From NCBI RefSeq assembly GCF_020447225.1, contig NZ_JAJAEO010000170.1, positions 1 to 57,434 on the forward strand: 57,434 bases of DNA, given 5' to 3'. Each line of letters starts with the position of its first letter. The stretch's first letter is position 1. Origin of the DNA: Methylophaga pinxianii (GTDB taxonomy: Bacteria > Pseudomonadota > Gammaproteobacteria > Nitrosococcales > Methylophagaceae). This document shows, one piece after another, positions 47,156 to 55,408 of the stretch. The position numbers were made by a program, and so were the translations under genes. The notes below the pieces were generated by a model. It had not been told where the DNA came from. It saw nothing but the letters and a program-made list of their open reading frames with translations, and searched no databases.

Positions 47156-47273
47156 TTACTTAATGTCTGTAATGCTGGCTGCAGAATTTTGCTCTCGATA
47201 TTTATAGAAAGTTCCGCTTGTTAAACCAGAACATCGGCTCAACCTCATTAAGTGCCATGGCAATCTCCCTCAC
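47156..47273 (-). pseudogene. Possible IS3-family OrfA remnant
   Basis: Minus-strand translation ends with CSGLTSGTFYKYREQNSA and ITDIK before a stop. SGTFYKYR followed by a DIK end resembles the helix-turn-helix of IS3/IS407-group OrfA proteins (pattern GxSxxTFYxWxxKYGG...SD). Upstream in another frame MALNEVE matches the preceding LKEVE segment. It is far too short to be functional, and the resemblance is modest, so this is a tentative call. Confidence 0.35.
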
Positions 47274-47395
47274 GCAATAAAAAGGCTAATATCAAGATTG
47301 AATCAAGGAAATACCTCTATATATACGAGGCGTTTTATAGCTTCATTACCGTGAAAAAAACATTGCGCCATATGACACAAAATTTCAAATTATCA

Positions 47396-47425
47396 TGGAC
47401 ATATCACATAAACCATCAGTATAGT
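47396..47425 (+). promoter_or_regulatory. Candidate sigma-70 promoter for pseudoazurin
   Basis: TGGACA at 47396-47401 and TATAGT at 47420-47425 with 18 bases between them. They are about 140 bases before the pseudoazurin start, giving a leader of about 130 bases. Seen by eye only; the region is AT-rich, so chance matches are possible. Confidence 0.4.
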
Positions 47426-47564
47426 TAAGCGTTTTTGTGCTGGTATTGCCAAGAAAATTGTGTGGAAAACACGTGACTAACTGCGTTCAGTGTGTGTTCA
47501 GGTTCATTATGGGAGACTGGCATCGCACTGAGGCAAATAACTCAATAAAAGAGAGGAAATATTC

Positions 47565-48011
47565 ATGAAATATGGTAAATCACTGATCGCGGCTGCATTA
47601 GGTGCTGCATCTTTGTTTTCTGCGGCTGCAATGGCTGAAAATCATGTTGTAACTGCATCACTGACATCTTTTGATCCTATGGTTATCAAAATTCAACCAG
47701 GCGATACCGTTTCTTGGGATAAAATGAATGGCCATCTGGTTAATACAACATTCACAAATTCAGATGGTGAGCACGAGTACATTCCAGAAGGCGCTGAAGG
47801 TTTTATGTCTCAAATGGGCGAAAACTTCCAAACCAAACCATTAACAGTTGAAGGCGTTTACATGTACAAATGTGACCCACACTGGGGCGCAGGTATGGGT
47901 GGTGCTATCATCGTTGGTGAACCAACCAACTTACAAGCAATTGTAGATTCTAAACCAAAAGGCGCTTTGAAACGTCTCGTGAAAAAAACTGAAAAAGCTG
48001 CTGCAGAATAA
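47565..48011 (+). CDS. Pseudoazurin-type periplasmic blue copper protein
   Basis: 148 residues. A signal peptide ends at AMA (about residue 24). The cupredoxin domain carries the type 1 copper ligands H57 (NGHLVNT), C103, H106 and M111 (YKCDPHWGAGMGG), with the short Cys-x2-His-x4-Met loop of pseudoazurins. A C-terminal Lys/Ala-rich tail (about 120-148) is typical. Pseudoazurins carry one electron, for example to nitrite reductase or oxidases; in methylotrophs similar carriers are linked to methanol or methylamine oxidation. It has its own terminator, so it is a single-gene unit upstream of petABC. Confidence 0.92.
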   Translation: MKYGKSLIAAALGAASLFSAAAMAENHVVTASLTSFDPMVIKIQPGDTVSWDKMNGHLVNTTFTNSDGEHEYIPEGAEGFMSQMGENFQTKPLTVEGVYMYKCDPHWGAGMGGAIIVGEPTNLQAIVDSKPKGALKRLVKKTEKAAAE

Positions 48012-48036
48012 TTTTCACTTTCTGCTAAGTAACCCT

Positions 48037-48067
48037 AAAAGCCCGCATATAAATGCGGGCTTTTTTG
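48037..48067 (+). terminator. Rho-independent terminator after pseudoazurin
   Basis: Stem GCCCGCAT (48041-48048) and ATGCGGGC (48053-48060), loop ATAA, extended by AAAA/TTTT pairs and followed by TTTTTT. It separates the pseudoazurin transcript from petABC. Confidence 0.93.
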
Positions 48068-48084
48068 ATCCAAAACATTCCTTG

Positions 48085-48096
48085 CTATGCTAAAAT
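48085..48096 (+). promoter_or_regulatory. Possible extended -10 promoter of petABC
   Basis: TATGCTAAAAT (TGnTAAAAT form, hexamer at 48091-48096) lies about 85 bases before petA. No good -35 is spaced correctly (TTGATC at 48065 is 20 bases away), so the call rests on the extended -10 alone. Confidence 0.35.
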
Positions 48097-48179
48097 TTAC
48101 TGGTTTTATCTCAGCAATCCCGAGACCTTGATGCTCTGCTGAATTCACATTAAATAACATATCAGGGGATATTCATCTG

Positions 48180-48773
48180 ATGAGCGACTCTATAGATACT
48201 GGCAAAAGACGGTTTTTAACTGCCGCAGCTAGTGTAGTAGGCGGTGCCGGTGTAGTGGCTGTTGCCATTCCTTTTGTTTCATCAATTGCGCCCAGTGCCA
48301 AGGCTGAAGCGGCTGGTGCCCCAGTACAAATTGACATTAGCCAACTCGAACCAGGTCAATTACTAACGGTTGAATGGCGCGGCAAACCGGTATGGATTTT
48401 CCGCCGCACAACTGAGGTTTTAGAGAATTTGACCTCTTTGGATGACCAGCTTCGTGATCCTCAGAGTGAAATCGACCAACAACCTGAATATTGTCAGAAT
48501 GAAACACGTTCAATTCGTGAAGAATTGATGGTCATGGTTGGTATCTGTACCCATTTAGGATGCTCGCCAACCTATCGTCCTGAAATTGCTCCTGAAGATT
48601 TGGGTGCTGAATGGAAAGGTGGATTTTTCTGTCCCTGTCATGGTTCTCGTTTTGATTTAGCCGGCCGCGTGTTTCAAGGCGTTCCTGCCCCGACTAATCT
48701 AGAAGTACCTCCATATCACTTCCAAGGTGACAACGTTGTTATTGTTGGTGAACACGCCCAAGGAGCCGCATAA
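48180..48773 (+). CDS. petA: Ubiquinol-cytochrome c reductase Rieske iron-sulfur subunit
   Basis: 197 residues. A twin-arginine type N-terminus (KRRFLTAAASVVGGAGVVAVA) also serves as membrane anchor. The [2Fe-2S] cluster ligands are C123 and H125 (CTHLGC) and C151 and H154 (CPCHGS), with C128 and C153 forming the stabilising disulfide. Part of the bc1 complex, which passes electrons from ubiquinol to cytochrome c while pumping protons. Its TAATG stop/start overlap with petB indicates coupled translation. Confidence 0.97.
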   Translation: MSDSIDTGKRRFLTAAASVVGGAGVVAVAIPFVSSIAPSAKAEAAGAPVQIDISQLEPGQLLTVEWRGKPVWIFRRTTEVLENLTSLDDQLRDPQSEIDQQPEYCQNETRSIREELMVMVGICTHLGCSPTYRPEIAPEDLGAEWKGGFFCPCHGSRFDLAGRVFQGVPAPTNLEVPPYHFQGDNVVIVGEHAQGAA

Positions 48774-49984
48774 TGTCGATGATGGATTGGATTGATGCTC
48801 GCTTTCCAGCAACCAAAATGTGGAAGGAACACCTTTCAGAATATTACGCACCAAAAAACTTCAATTTTTGGTATTTCTTTGGCTCTCTAGCCTTACTGAT
48901 ACTGGTACTGCAAATTGTCACCGGTATCTTTTTAACCATGAATTACAAACCTGATGCAAAACTCGCTTTTGCTTCAGTTGAATACATAATGCGTGATGTC
49001 GAGTGGGGATGGCTGATTCGATATCTTCACTCTACGGGGGCTTCCGCATTTTTTGTTGTCATCTACCTGCATATGTTCCGCGGATTGATCTACGGCTCAT
49101 TTAAACAACCTCGTGAACTGGTATGGATATTTGGCATGCTGCTTTATGTGGTATTGATGGCCGAAGCCTTTATGGGCTATCTGTTACCTTGGGGCCAGAT
49201 GTCTTACTGGGGTGCACAAGTAATCATTTCGTTATTTGGTGCTTTACCAGTCATTGGTGAAGATCTGGCGTTGTGGATTCGTGGTGACTATGTAGTTGCC
49301 GACGCCACATTAAATCGATTTTTCGCTATGCATGTTATTGCTCTGCCAATCGTTTTGCTTGGACTGGTCGTAGCTCATATCATCGCCTTGCACGAAGTCG
49401 GTTCCAATAATCCCGACGGTGTGGAAATCAAGAAAACAAAAGATAAAAATGGTAAACCATTAGATGGAATTCCCTTCCACCCTTACTACACGGTTAAAGA
49501 TCTGGTGGGTGTTGTGGTATTCCTGTTTATCTTCTCACTGGTTCTCTTCTATTTGCCGGAATTTGGCGGTTGGTTCCTGGAGAAAGATAACTTCATTCCC
49601 GCCGATCCTTTAAAAACGCCGGAACATATTGTCCCGCTTTGGTACTTCACGCCGTTTTATGCCATTTTACGCGCGGTGCCAGATAAGCTGTTTGGTGTTA
49701 TTGCCATGGGCCTCGCCATTGTCATGTTGTTCCTGCTGCCGTGGCTGGATAGAAGCAAAACCCGTTCAGTTCGTTATAGAGGGCCTTACTTCCGGACAGC
49801 TCTGGTTGTATTTGTCATCAGCTTTTTAGCGTTAGGTTACTTAGGCACCCAGCCTGCAACCTCACTTTACACTTTGTTGGCACAGATATTTACGGTTCTG
49901 TATTTTGTCTTCTTTATCCTGATGCCGATTTACACTAAATTTGACAAAGATAAACCTGTGCCAGAAAGGGTGACGACCAAATGA
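48773..49984 (+). CDS. petB: Cytochrome b subunit of bc1 complex
   Basis: 403 residues, eight TM helices. Heme-b ligand histidines are in RYLHSTGASAFFVVIYLHMFRG and in the fourth helix region FFAMHVIALPIVLLGLVVAHI. The Qo-site PEWY-equivalent is PLWYFTPFYAI, with Leu for Glu written as VPLWYF in part; GYLLPWGQMSYWGAQV is the conserved Qi/Qo segment. It is translationally coupled to petA and, through an ATGA overlap, to petC. Confidence 0.97.
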   Translation: MSMMDWIDARFPATKMWKEHLSEYYAPKNFNFWYFFGSLALLILVLQIVTGIFLTMNYKPDAKLAFASVEYIMRDVEWGWLIRYLHSTGASAFFVVIYLHMFRGLIYGSFKQPRELVWIFGMLLYVVLMAEAFMGYLLPWGQMSYWGAQVIISLFGALPVIGEDLALWIRGDYVVADATLNRFFAMHVIALPIVLLGLVVAHIIALHEVGSNNPDGVEIKKTKDKNGKPLDGIPFHPYYTVKDLVGVVVFLFIFSLVLFYLPEFGGWFLEKDNFIPADPLKTPEHIVPLWYFTPFYAILRAVPDKLFGVIAMGLAIVMLFLLPWLDRSKTRSVRYRGPYFRTALVVFVISFLALGYLGTQPATSLYTLLAQIFTVLYFVFFILMPIYTKFDKDKPVPERVTTK

Positions 49985-50691
49985 GAAATCTGACTTTTGC
50001 TGCTCTCGTTTCTATAATCAGTATGTTCTCGACTCTCGCTTTTGCAGCGGGATCGTCATTACAGCTGGATAAAGTGGATATTGATTTGAATGACAAGGCA
50101 TCATTGCAGCGTGGTGCCCATACATTCATGAATTATTGCTTGAGCTGCCATGGTGCGTCGTTAATGCGCTATAACCGTATGGCAAAAGATTTAGGCTTAA
50201 CCGATGAACAGGTTGCAGAGAATTTGATGTTTACTACCGATAAAATCGGTGAAACCATGCAAATAGCAATGCGTCCAGAGGATGCCAAAAAATGGTTTGG
50301 CGTTGCACCACCTGACCTTTCAGTTATAGCCCGTGCACGAGGCACTGATTGGTTGTATACCTATTTACGCACCTTTTATCTGGATGATAGTCGTCCAATG
50401 GGAACCAACAATCTGGCTTTTAAAGATGTAGGTATGCCCCATGTACTTTGGGAGCAACAAGGATATCAATCAATTGATGAACATGGACAACTGAGTGTTA
50501 CACAAGAAGGAGCACTGACTCCTCGGCAATACGATACTATGACTCGAGATCTAGTCAACTTTCTTGCCTATATCAGTGAACCATCTAAATTACAGCGTTT
50601 AGCGTTAGGTAAATGGGTATTACTCTATCTTGCGATCTTCTTTGTTATCGCACTGGCACTGAAAAAAGCGTACTGGAAAGACGTTCACTAA
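49981..50691 (+). CDS. petC: Cytochrome c1 subunit of bc1 complex
   Basis: 236 residues. Signal peptide (about 1-23), heme-binding motif CLSCH (C53, C56, H57), the axial Met region with VGMPHVLWEQQG, the RPMGTNNLAFKD segment and a C-terminal TM anchor (WVLLYLAIFFVIALALKKAYW, about 210-230). Completes petABC. sspA begins 32 bases later, the usual gammaproteobacterial order. Confidence 0.96.
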   Translation: MRNLTFAALVSIISMFSTLAFAAGSSLQLDKVDIDLNDKASLQRGAHTFMNYCLSCHGASLMRYNRMAKDLGLTDEQVAENLMFTTDKIGETMQIAMRPEDAKKWFGVAPPDLSVIARARGTDWLYTYLRTFYLDDSRPMGTNNLAFKDVGMPHVLWEQQGYQSIDEHGQLSVTQEGALTPRQYDTMTRDLVNFLAYISEPSKLQRLALGKWVLLYLAIFFVIALALKKAYWKDVH

Positions 50692-50723
50692 CGCTATATT
50701 CCGAACTATAAGCAGTACTGCTA

Positions 50724-51344
50724 ATGACAACACGTAATCGTAAACCACTGATGACATTGTACTCAGATGTACAATGTCCATTCAGTCATCAAGCCCGTAT
50801 CGTCGTTCAAGAAAAACAGATTGAATGTCAGCTGGTCGACCTTGTTGATGGCCACTGGCCAGAAGAAGTTGCGTCGGCGAATCCATATGCACACGGCCCA
50901 ACATTGTTTGACCGGGATATTGTGATCTTCCATTCACGTATTATTATGGAATATCTCGACGAGCGATTCCCGCACCCTTCTTTAATGCCCAATGACCCGG
51001 GGGCTAGAGCGCAGATGCGGCTGATGCTACATCGCCTCGAAACTGATTGGTTTTCAATGTGGCCGCAATTGTCAGGTCGTGATAAAGCACCGGCGACGAA
51101 AGCCAAAAAGACGTTGCGAGAAGATCTCACGGTTCTGGCACCACTGTTCGAACAACATGAATATTTGATGAGTGACGAGTTTTCACTGATCGATTGTTAT
51201 ATCGCGCCCCTGTTATGGCGATTACCACATCTGGGCATTAAACTGCCTGATTCTGCCAAAGCAGTTGAACGTTATGCCCAAAGAATATTTAATAGAGACA
51301 CATTTAAAGCGAGTCTGAGTTCTGCAGAGAAAGGAATGCGTTAA
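50724..51344 (+). CDS. sspA: Stringent starvation protein A
   Basis: 206 residues with a glutathione-S-transferase fold. SspA binds RNA polymerase and affects stationary-phase and acid-stress genes; it is probably not catalytic. N-terminal LYSDVQCPFSHQARIVVQEK, HGPTLFDRDIVIFHSRIIMEYLDERFPHP (in two segments) and the C-terminal SLIDCYIAPLLWRL fit. The stop overlaps the sspB start (TAATG). Confidence 0.95.
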   Translation: MTTRNRKPLMTLYSDVQCPFSHQARIVVQEKQIECQLVDLVDGHWPEEVASANPYAHGPTLFDRDIVIFHSRIIMEYLDERFPHPSLMPNDPGARAQMRLMLHRLETDWFSMWPQLSGRDKAPATKAKKTLREDLTVLAPLFEQHEYLMSDEFSLIDCYIAPLLWRLPHLGIKLPDSAKAVERYAQRIFNRDTFKASLSSAEKGMR

Positions 51345-51751
51345 TGAGCATGTCTTCACAAAAACCTTATCTGGTCAGGGCAATATATCAATGGTTGCTC
51401 GATAATCAATGCACGCCCTATTTGTTGGTTAACACCAATCATGAAGGTGTAGTCGTGCCGGAGCAGTATATTCGAGACGCACGCATTGTGTTAAATCTGG
51501 CGCCTGATGCTATTAATGCTCTGAGTATGGATAATGATTGGGTGAGTTTTTCTGCCCGATTTTCAGGCAAGGCTATGGATTTATTTATTCCGGTCATTGC
51601 GATTCAGGCCATCTATGGAAAGGAAAATAATGAAGGTATGTTCTTTCCTGAAGAAGAGCATCCTACCCCGCCAGCTCCACCAACCACAGAACCCAAAAAA
51701 CCAACACAAAAACCTAATAGCGGGAAGCCCAGTTTGAAACTGGTGAAATAA
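51344..51751 (+). CDS. sspB: ClpXP adaptor protein SspB
   Basis: 135 residues. SspB binds ssrA-tagged proteins and delivers them to ClpXP. The core (about 8-110) shows RAIYQWLLDNQCTPYLLVN, RDARIVLNLAPDAINALSMD and FSARFSGKAMDLFIPVIAIQAIYGKEN; the acidic/proline linker EEEHPTPPAPPTTEP leads to a ClpX-binding tail ending KPSLKLVK. It stops two bases before the convergent regulator gene. Confidence 0.95.
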   Translation: MSMSSQKPYLVRAIYQWLLDNQCTPYLLVNTNHEGVVVPEQYIRDARIVLNLAPDAINALSMDNDWVSFSARFSGKAMDLFIPVIAIQAIYGKENNEGMFFPEEEHPTPPAPPTTEPKKPTQKPNSGKPSLKLVK

Positions 51752-51753
51752 AG

Positions 51754-53130
51754 CTAGAGCTTGTACTTTTCCATCCGATAACGCATTGCCATACGAGTCA
51801 ATCCAAGTTGTCTTGCCGCTCGTGATACATTACCTGAACTTCGATTTAACGCACTTTCCAATAAGTATTTCTCTACCTCGTCAATTGTCATTTTCTCCAA
51901 TGCTGACAAAGCGGTCTCACCAGCTTCATTATTAGAAAATGCTCTCAAAGATAAATCTGCCATTTCAATAACGCTTTGTTTGCACAGCATAACTGCACGT
52001 TCAATCACATTCTCCAGTTCTCTGATATTGCCAGGCCATTCATACTGTTGCATCTGGCGCATAGCGTCATAAGCCAGCCGCGGCCGATCGATCCCATAGC
52101 GCTTGGCGAATTGTTCAATAAAATGCTGTGCCAGTTCGGCAATGTCCTGCTGACGCTCTCTAAGCGGTGGAAGTTTTACTTCAACAACGTTTAGCCGAAA
52201 ATATAAATCTGCCCGGAAAGCACCGGAGGTGACCAATTGATGTAAGTCACGATTGGTTGAAACAATCACCTGTGAATGTACTGGTATTTCTTTGGTCGAG
52301 CCTAATCTGCGTAACTGGCGCCTTTCAAGTACATTTAAAAGCTTGGTTTGGGTTGATAGAGATAATTCAGCAATTTCATCCAGAAATAAAGTACCGTTTT
52401 CGGCTACTTCCAGAAGCCCTGGACGTGTTTTGGCATGTTCATCGATGGCAATGATTTCTTGTCCGAATAATTCGGTTTCAACAGAATCCTCAGGCAACGC
52501 AGCACAATCAACATGTACAAAAGGCCGATCATGTCGCTGACTGATTTGATGAAAATACTTTGCTAATACACCTTTTCCACTGCCAGTTTCTCCCGTTATC
52601 AATACAGCGGGGGTTGTATCTTTGTTTTTATCCAATAAATCAGACAGCTGTTTGGCTTGATCGCGAATAGCCAGAATTTGCTTGCTGCTGCCAATAAGAT
52701 TGACGGGCTGAATACTCTTTTGAGCGCGCTGTTCAGAATATTGCAATTGACGGCTAATGCTGTGGTTATGGACCACTTTATCTATTGTTAATATCAACTC
52801 ATCCAGATCGACAGGTTTTTTAAGATAATCAGAAGCACCGAATTTCATAGCGCTTACGGCATCTTCCAGCTCTCCATATGCCGTCATCATAATGACCGGC
52901 AAATTCTGAAGTGGGTGCCCGTCAGCACGAATTTCAGCTAATAAATCCAGTCCATTACCATCTGGCAACCGAACATCGAGTAGCAATACATCAACAGCTT
53001 CATTCTCTAAAAACTTTTTCCCTTCATGGATATTGCCGGCAATGATTGCGTTATGTCCTTCCCTCTCCAGCCGTCGTTTCACCGATTTAGCAAAAAGATT
53101 TTCGTCTTCAATTAAAACAAAATTCAGCAT
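51754..53130 (-). CDS. NtrC-family response regulator lacking GAFTGA
   Basis: 458 residues. Receiver domain with E8/D9/E10 acid cluster, phospho-acceptor D52 (LLLDVRLPDGNG) and K105. AAA+ domain: Walker A GETGSGKG (180-187), Walker B GTLFLDEIAEL (246-256) and the Arg region GAFRADLYFRLNV. C-terminal Fis-type helix-turn-helix GNVSRAARQLGLTRMAMRYR. At residues 226-232, where sigma-54 activators have KGAFTGA, this protein reads IIAIDEH with no length change, so classical sigma-54 contact is doubtful. It begins 9 bases after the adjacent sensor kinase, which should be its partner. Target genes are not known; location beside xoxJ/xoxF suggests but does not prove control of them. Confidence 0.93.
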   Translation of the reverse strand: MLNFVLIEDENLFAKSVKRRLEREGHNAIIAGNIHEGKKFLENEAVDVLLLDVRLPDGNGLDLLAEIRADGHPLQNLPVIMMTAYGELEDAVSAMKFGASDYLKKPVDLDELILTIDKVVHNHSISRQLQYSEQRAQKSIQPVNLIGSSKQILAIRDQAKQLSDLLDKNKDTTPAVLITGETGSGKGVLAKYFHQISQRHDRPFVHVDCAALPEDSVETELFGQEIIAIDEHAKTRPGLLEVAENGTLFLDEIAELSLSTQTKLLNVLERRQLRRLGSTKEIPVHSQVIVSTNRDLHQLVTSGAFRADLYFRLNVVEVKLPPLRERQQDIAELAQHFIEQFAKRYGIDRPRLAYDAMRQMQQYEWPGNIRELENVIERAVMLCKQSVIEMADLSLRAFSNNEAGETALSALEKMTIDEVEKYLLESALNRSSGNVSRAARQLGLTRMAMRYRMEKYKL

Positions 53131-53139
53131 TTAACTATC

Positions 53140-54600
53140 CTATTCATCTGATGGCATATTATCCAGTTCTAAGATAAGTGACACCCGGGCACCACCAGCC
53201 GAAATATTTTCAAAAGTCAGCTCACCCTGATGCTGATTAATGACTTTTTGAGCAAATGGAATTCCTAACCCGCAATTCAATTTTTTATGTAATTGACTGT
53301 TTTCTGCTTGAGGTGACGCAGAAAAACCTGGTCCCTGATCTTCAATCTGTAAACCAATCTGCCGTGCGGTCTCCCAATAACGGATATAAATTGTTGAATG
53401 GGTTGGAGCTGCTTCGATCGCATTCTGAATCAAATTGAAGACGGCCTGTTCCATAAGATTATTGTCCATATACGTCAGGCGAGCCGTCTGTAGCCAACCC
53501 TCACGTTGTAATTGGAGTGATTTATCTTTGAGTTGTAACTCAATTAGGGATAAAGCATTATCTGTCAGTTCCGTTAATGTCGTCTCAATCAGGCTGGGTT
53601 TTAACGGATGCAAATACATTAATAAAGACGTAACCCAGTTTTCCAAGCGGTCAACCGCAATAATAATATCTTTTAACACCGCCCGGCTTTCTTCATTTGC
53701 CTCATCAATAGAGACTTGCGCTGCGGCACGGATCCCAGCCAGGGGATTACGGATATTATGGGCGACCAGTGGCACTAACTCACCCAAGGCGGCCTGCTTT
53801 TTGGTTTCAATCAATTTGTCGCGATTGCTGGCTAATTCATCTGCCATGCTGTTGATAGCTTGTGACAATCTCTGCAGCTCATCCAATCCCTTAAGCGGAA
53901 TGTGATGCTGAAAATCCCCTGTGCTGATGATTTTTGCCCCCTTGGTCACATTTCGAAGTGGGGCCAACATATTGCGGCGTACAAACCATTTGGAGATGCT
54001 GAGTAAGACTAATGCCAAAATAATGGGTAATGCTTCACTCAAAACCATTTGGCCAAACATACGTTCATCTGAATCGGTTAATTGCTGCTGTTGCTGTTGC
54101 AGGTAGTGCTCGATATCCCTAAAAACCTTTTCCAGCTGACGAAAAGTTTGATCCTCTAGTTGTTCATCAAGCCAAACCTTGTCTCCACTTGTGAGTTCAT
54201 CAACTTCTAGAAAACGTCGCGTTTCCTGATAAAATTTACTGTAGGCATATTCAATTCTGACAATCAGAATTTCTTCACTTGGAGACTTCGCTAAGGCTTT
54301 TAAACGTAATAAATAACGATTTATTTGATTGCTGAATTGATAATACTCTTCGATCGCCAAGGCATCGTTAAGAAACACAACATCAAAGACTTCTTTTAAT
54401 TGACGATAAAGATCACCACGAAGATGTTGTACATGAGTATTCATCGAGCTTAATCGAAGCGATTCTTCTGAGCTTTTCTGCCAGGCAAGCGCCCAGTTAA
54501 AACTCATTAAAGCCGTCATCACAATCAGCACAACAAAACTCAGTTCATGAAAGCGTAAAGCTCCCTGAATGGACTGCAGTTTTTTAAAAAGTCGTTTCAT
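53140..54600 (-). CDS. Membrane sensor histidine kinase with helical periplasmic domain
   Basis: 486 residues. TM1 about 19-39 and TM2 about 187-207 enclose a periplasmic domain (about 42-185) rich in helix formers, of the four-helix-bundle type. HAMP linker about 205-258 (LAPLRNVTKGAKIISTGDF), then the phospho-acceptor H281 (LVAHNIRNPLAGIRAA), N-box NLIQNAIEAAP, G1 IEDQGPGF and G2 GLGIPFAQK. The input signal is unknown. It is followed by its response regulator after 9 bases. Its ATG is two bases after the T-run of a terminator and no ribosome site precedes it, so expression may depend on read-through or leaderless translation. Confidence 0.93.
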   Translation of the reverse strand: MKRLFKKLQSIQGALRFHELSFVVLIVMTALMSFNWALAWQKSSEESLRLSSMNTHVQHLRGDLYRQLKEVFDVVFLNDALAIEEYYQFSNQINRYLLRLKALAKSPSEEILIVRIEYAYSKFYQETRRFLEVDELTSGDKVWLDEQLEDQTFRQLEKVFRDIEHYLQQQQQQLTDSDERMFGQMVLSEALPIILALVLLSISKWFVRRNMLAPLRNVTKGAKIISTGDFQHHIPLKGLDELQRLSQAINSMADELASNRDKLIETKKQAALGELVPLVAHNIRNPLAGIRAAAQVSIDEANEESRAVLKDIIIAVDRLENWVTSLLMYLHPLKPSLIETTLTELTDNALSLIELQLKDKSLQLQREGWLQTARLTYMDNNLMEQAVFNLIQNAIEAAPTHSTIYIRYWETARQIGLQIEDQGPGFSASPQAENSQLHKKLNCGLGIPFAQKVINQHQGELTFENISAGGARVSLILELDNMPSDE

Positions 54601-54602
54601 TC

Positions 54603-54630
54603 AAAAAAACGGGCTAAAAGCCCGTTTTCA
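54603..54630 (-). terminator. Rho-independent terminator before the sensor kinase
   Basis: AAAACGGGCT (54606-54615) and AGCCCGTTTT (54619-54628), ten pairs, loop AAA. Read on the minus strand it is followed by a run of T. It lies between the stop of the secreted-protein gene (54651) and the kinase start (54600). Confidence 0.92.
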
Positions 54631-54650
54631 GAAGATAATTTCCACACATC

Positions 54651-55334
54651 TTACTCAGGTTCAAATCCTGTAAAGGTAACTTTTTCCTCAACCAGGACGG
54701 GATCGCCTTCTTTCCAGGTTTTACCATCTGGAACGACCGTTTTAACTTGATAAATTTCGCCCGGGATCTCTTCAGACATAGTGAAAATATAATATTTTGA
54801 GGAATATAATTTATAACGATCATTTTTCGGATCATTGATATATGGCTGCACAGTGTACTGCCATGCTTTTACTTTCTTGCCATTATAATCGACTTCAACC
54901 TGCTTTTTATCTGCTCCCTCAGCAAAAGCCCAGCGTAAATAGCGTTGAAAATATCGCCACTCACCGCCCGTGAGACGCTTCATTTCATGTACGTCATATT
55001 CCAAAAACAAGACAAAAACACTGTTACCACGCTGATCAAGTCGTTCCTGATAAGGCCGTTTATTCTCACCGGTGAAAAACTCAAAATAGGTATCCGCTCG
55101 TCCAGTGTTGCGAATGTTTTTAACGACAACCTCAATCGTGTCCTCGCGGTCACCGTCAATAAAACTGGTTTTTGAAAACGTATATTTCAAGGTTCCGGGA
55201 TTTTCAATATTTTTAAGGTGCGCTTTATCGAATAATTCATTATTAATTTCTGACATTCCTGGTGCTGCATAAGCTTTTCCCATGATCACCAGCATCAATC
55301 CAAGTAAAAACATGGCGTATTGGTTTGTTCTCAC
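54651..55334 (-). CDS. Secreted protein of unknown function near xoxFJ (LolA/LppX-like)
   Basis: 227 residues with a signal peptide (about 1-24, AMFLLGLMLVIMGKAYA). The rest is predicted mainly beta with pieces such as TYFEFFTGENKRPYQERLDQ and VKAWQYTVQPYINDPKNDRY. The pattern resembles the outer-membrane lipoprotein-sorting (LolA-like) fold, with a lipid-binding half-barrel, but there is no clear signature and the lipobox is absent, so it would be soluble in the periplasm. It is transcribed in the same direction as the kinase and regulator, with a terminator between. Similar genes may accompany PQQ-dehydrogenase clusters, but I cannot confirm this from memory. Confidence 0.5.
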   Translation of the reverse strand: MRTNQYAMFLLGLMLVIMGKAYAAPGMSEINNELFDKAHLKNIENPGTLKYTFSKTSFIDGDREDTIEVVVKNIRNTGRADTYFEFFTGENKRPYQERLDQRGNSVFVLFLEYDVHEMKRLTGGEWRYFQRYLRWAFAEGADKKQVEVDYNGKKVKAWQYTVQPYINDPKNDRYKLYSSKYYIFTMSEEIPGEIYQVKTVVPDGKTWKEGDPVLVEEKVTFTGFEPE

Positions 55335-55408
55335 TATTGTTACCTCTCTATTATTTTTATAGGTGTTATGCTTAACTTATATTTCACTATTATTATTTTT
55401 ATCTGTTT

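Larger units (their letters stand above)
46932..47564. other. AT-rich gap with possible transposase remnant and pseudoazurin promoter
   Basis: About 630 bases without an intact gene. Apart from the remnant at 47156-47273 and the promoter at 47396-47425 I see no structured RNA, tRNA or repeat. The segment 46932-47155 shows no convincing coding frame on either strand. The leader of the pseudoazurin gene (47426-47564) ends with GAGAGGAAATATTC just before the ATG, a strong ribosome site. Confidence 0.5.

Noticed and set aside
46932-47564. A small RNA or riboswitch upstream of pseudoazurin
   Set aside because: No strong hairpin or conserved motif could be seen by eye in the leader.
53435-53905. 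156-codon frame antisense to the sensor kinase
   Set aside because: The sense strand encodes a clear kinase with all motifs; the antisense frame has no domain or ribosome site.
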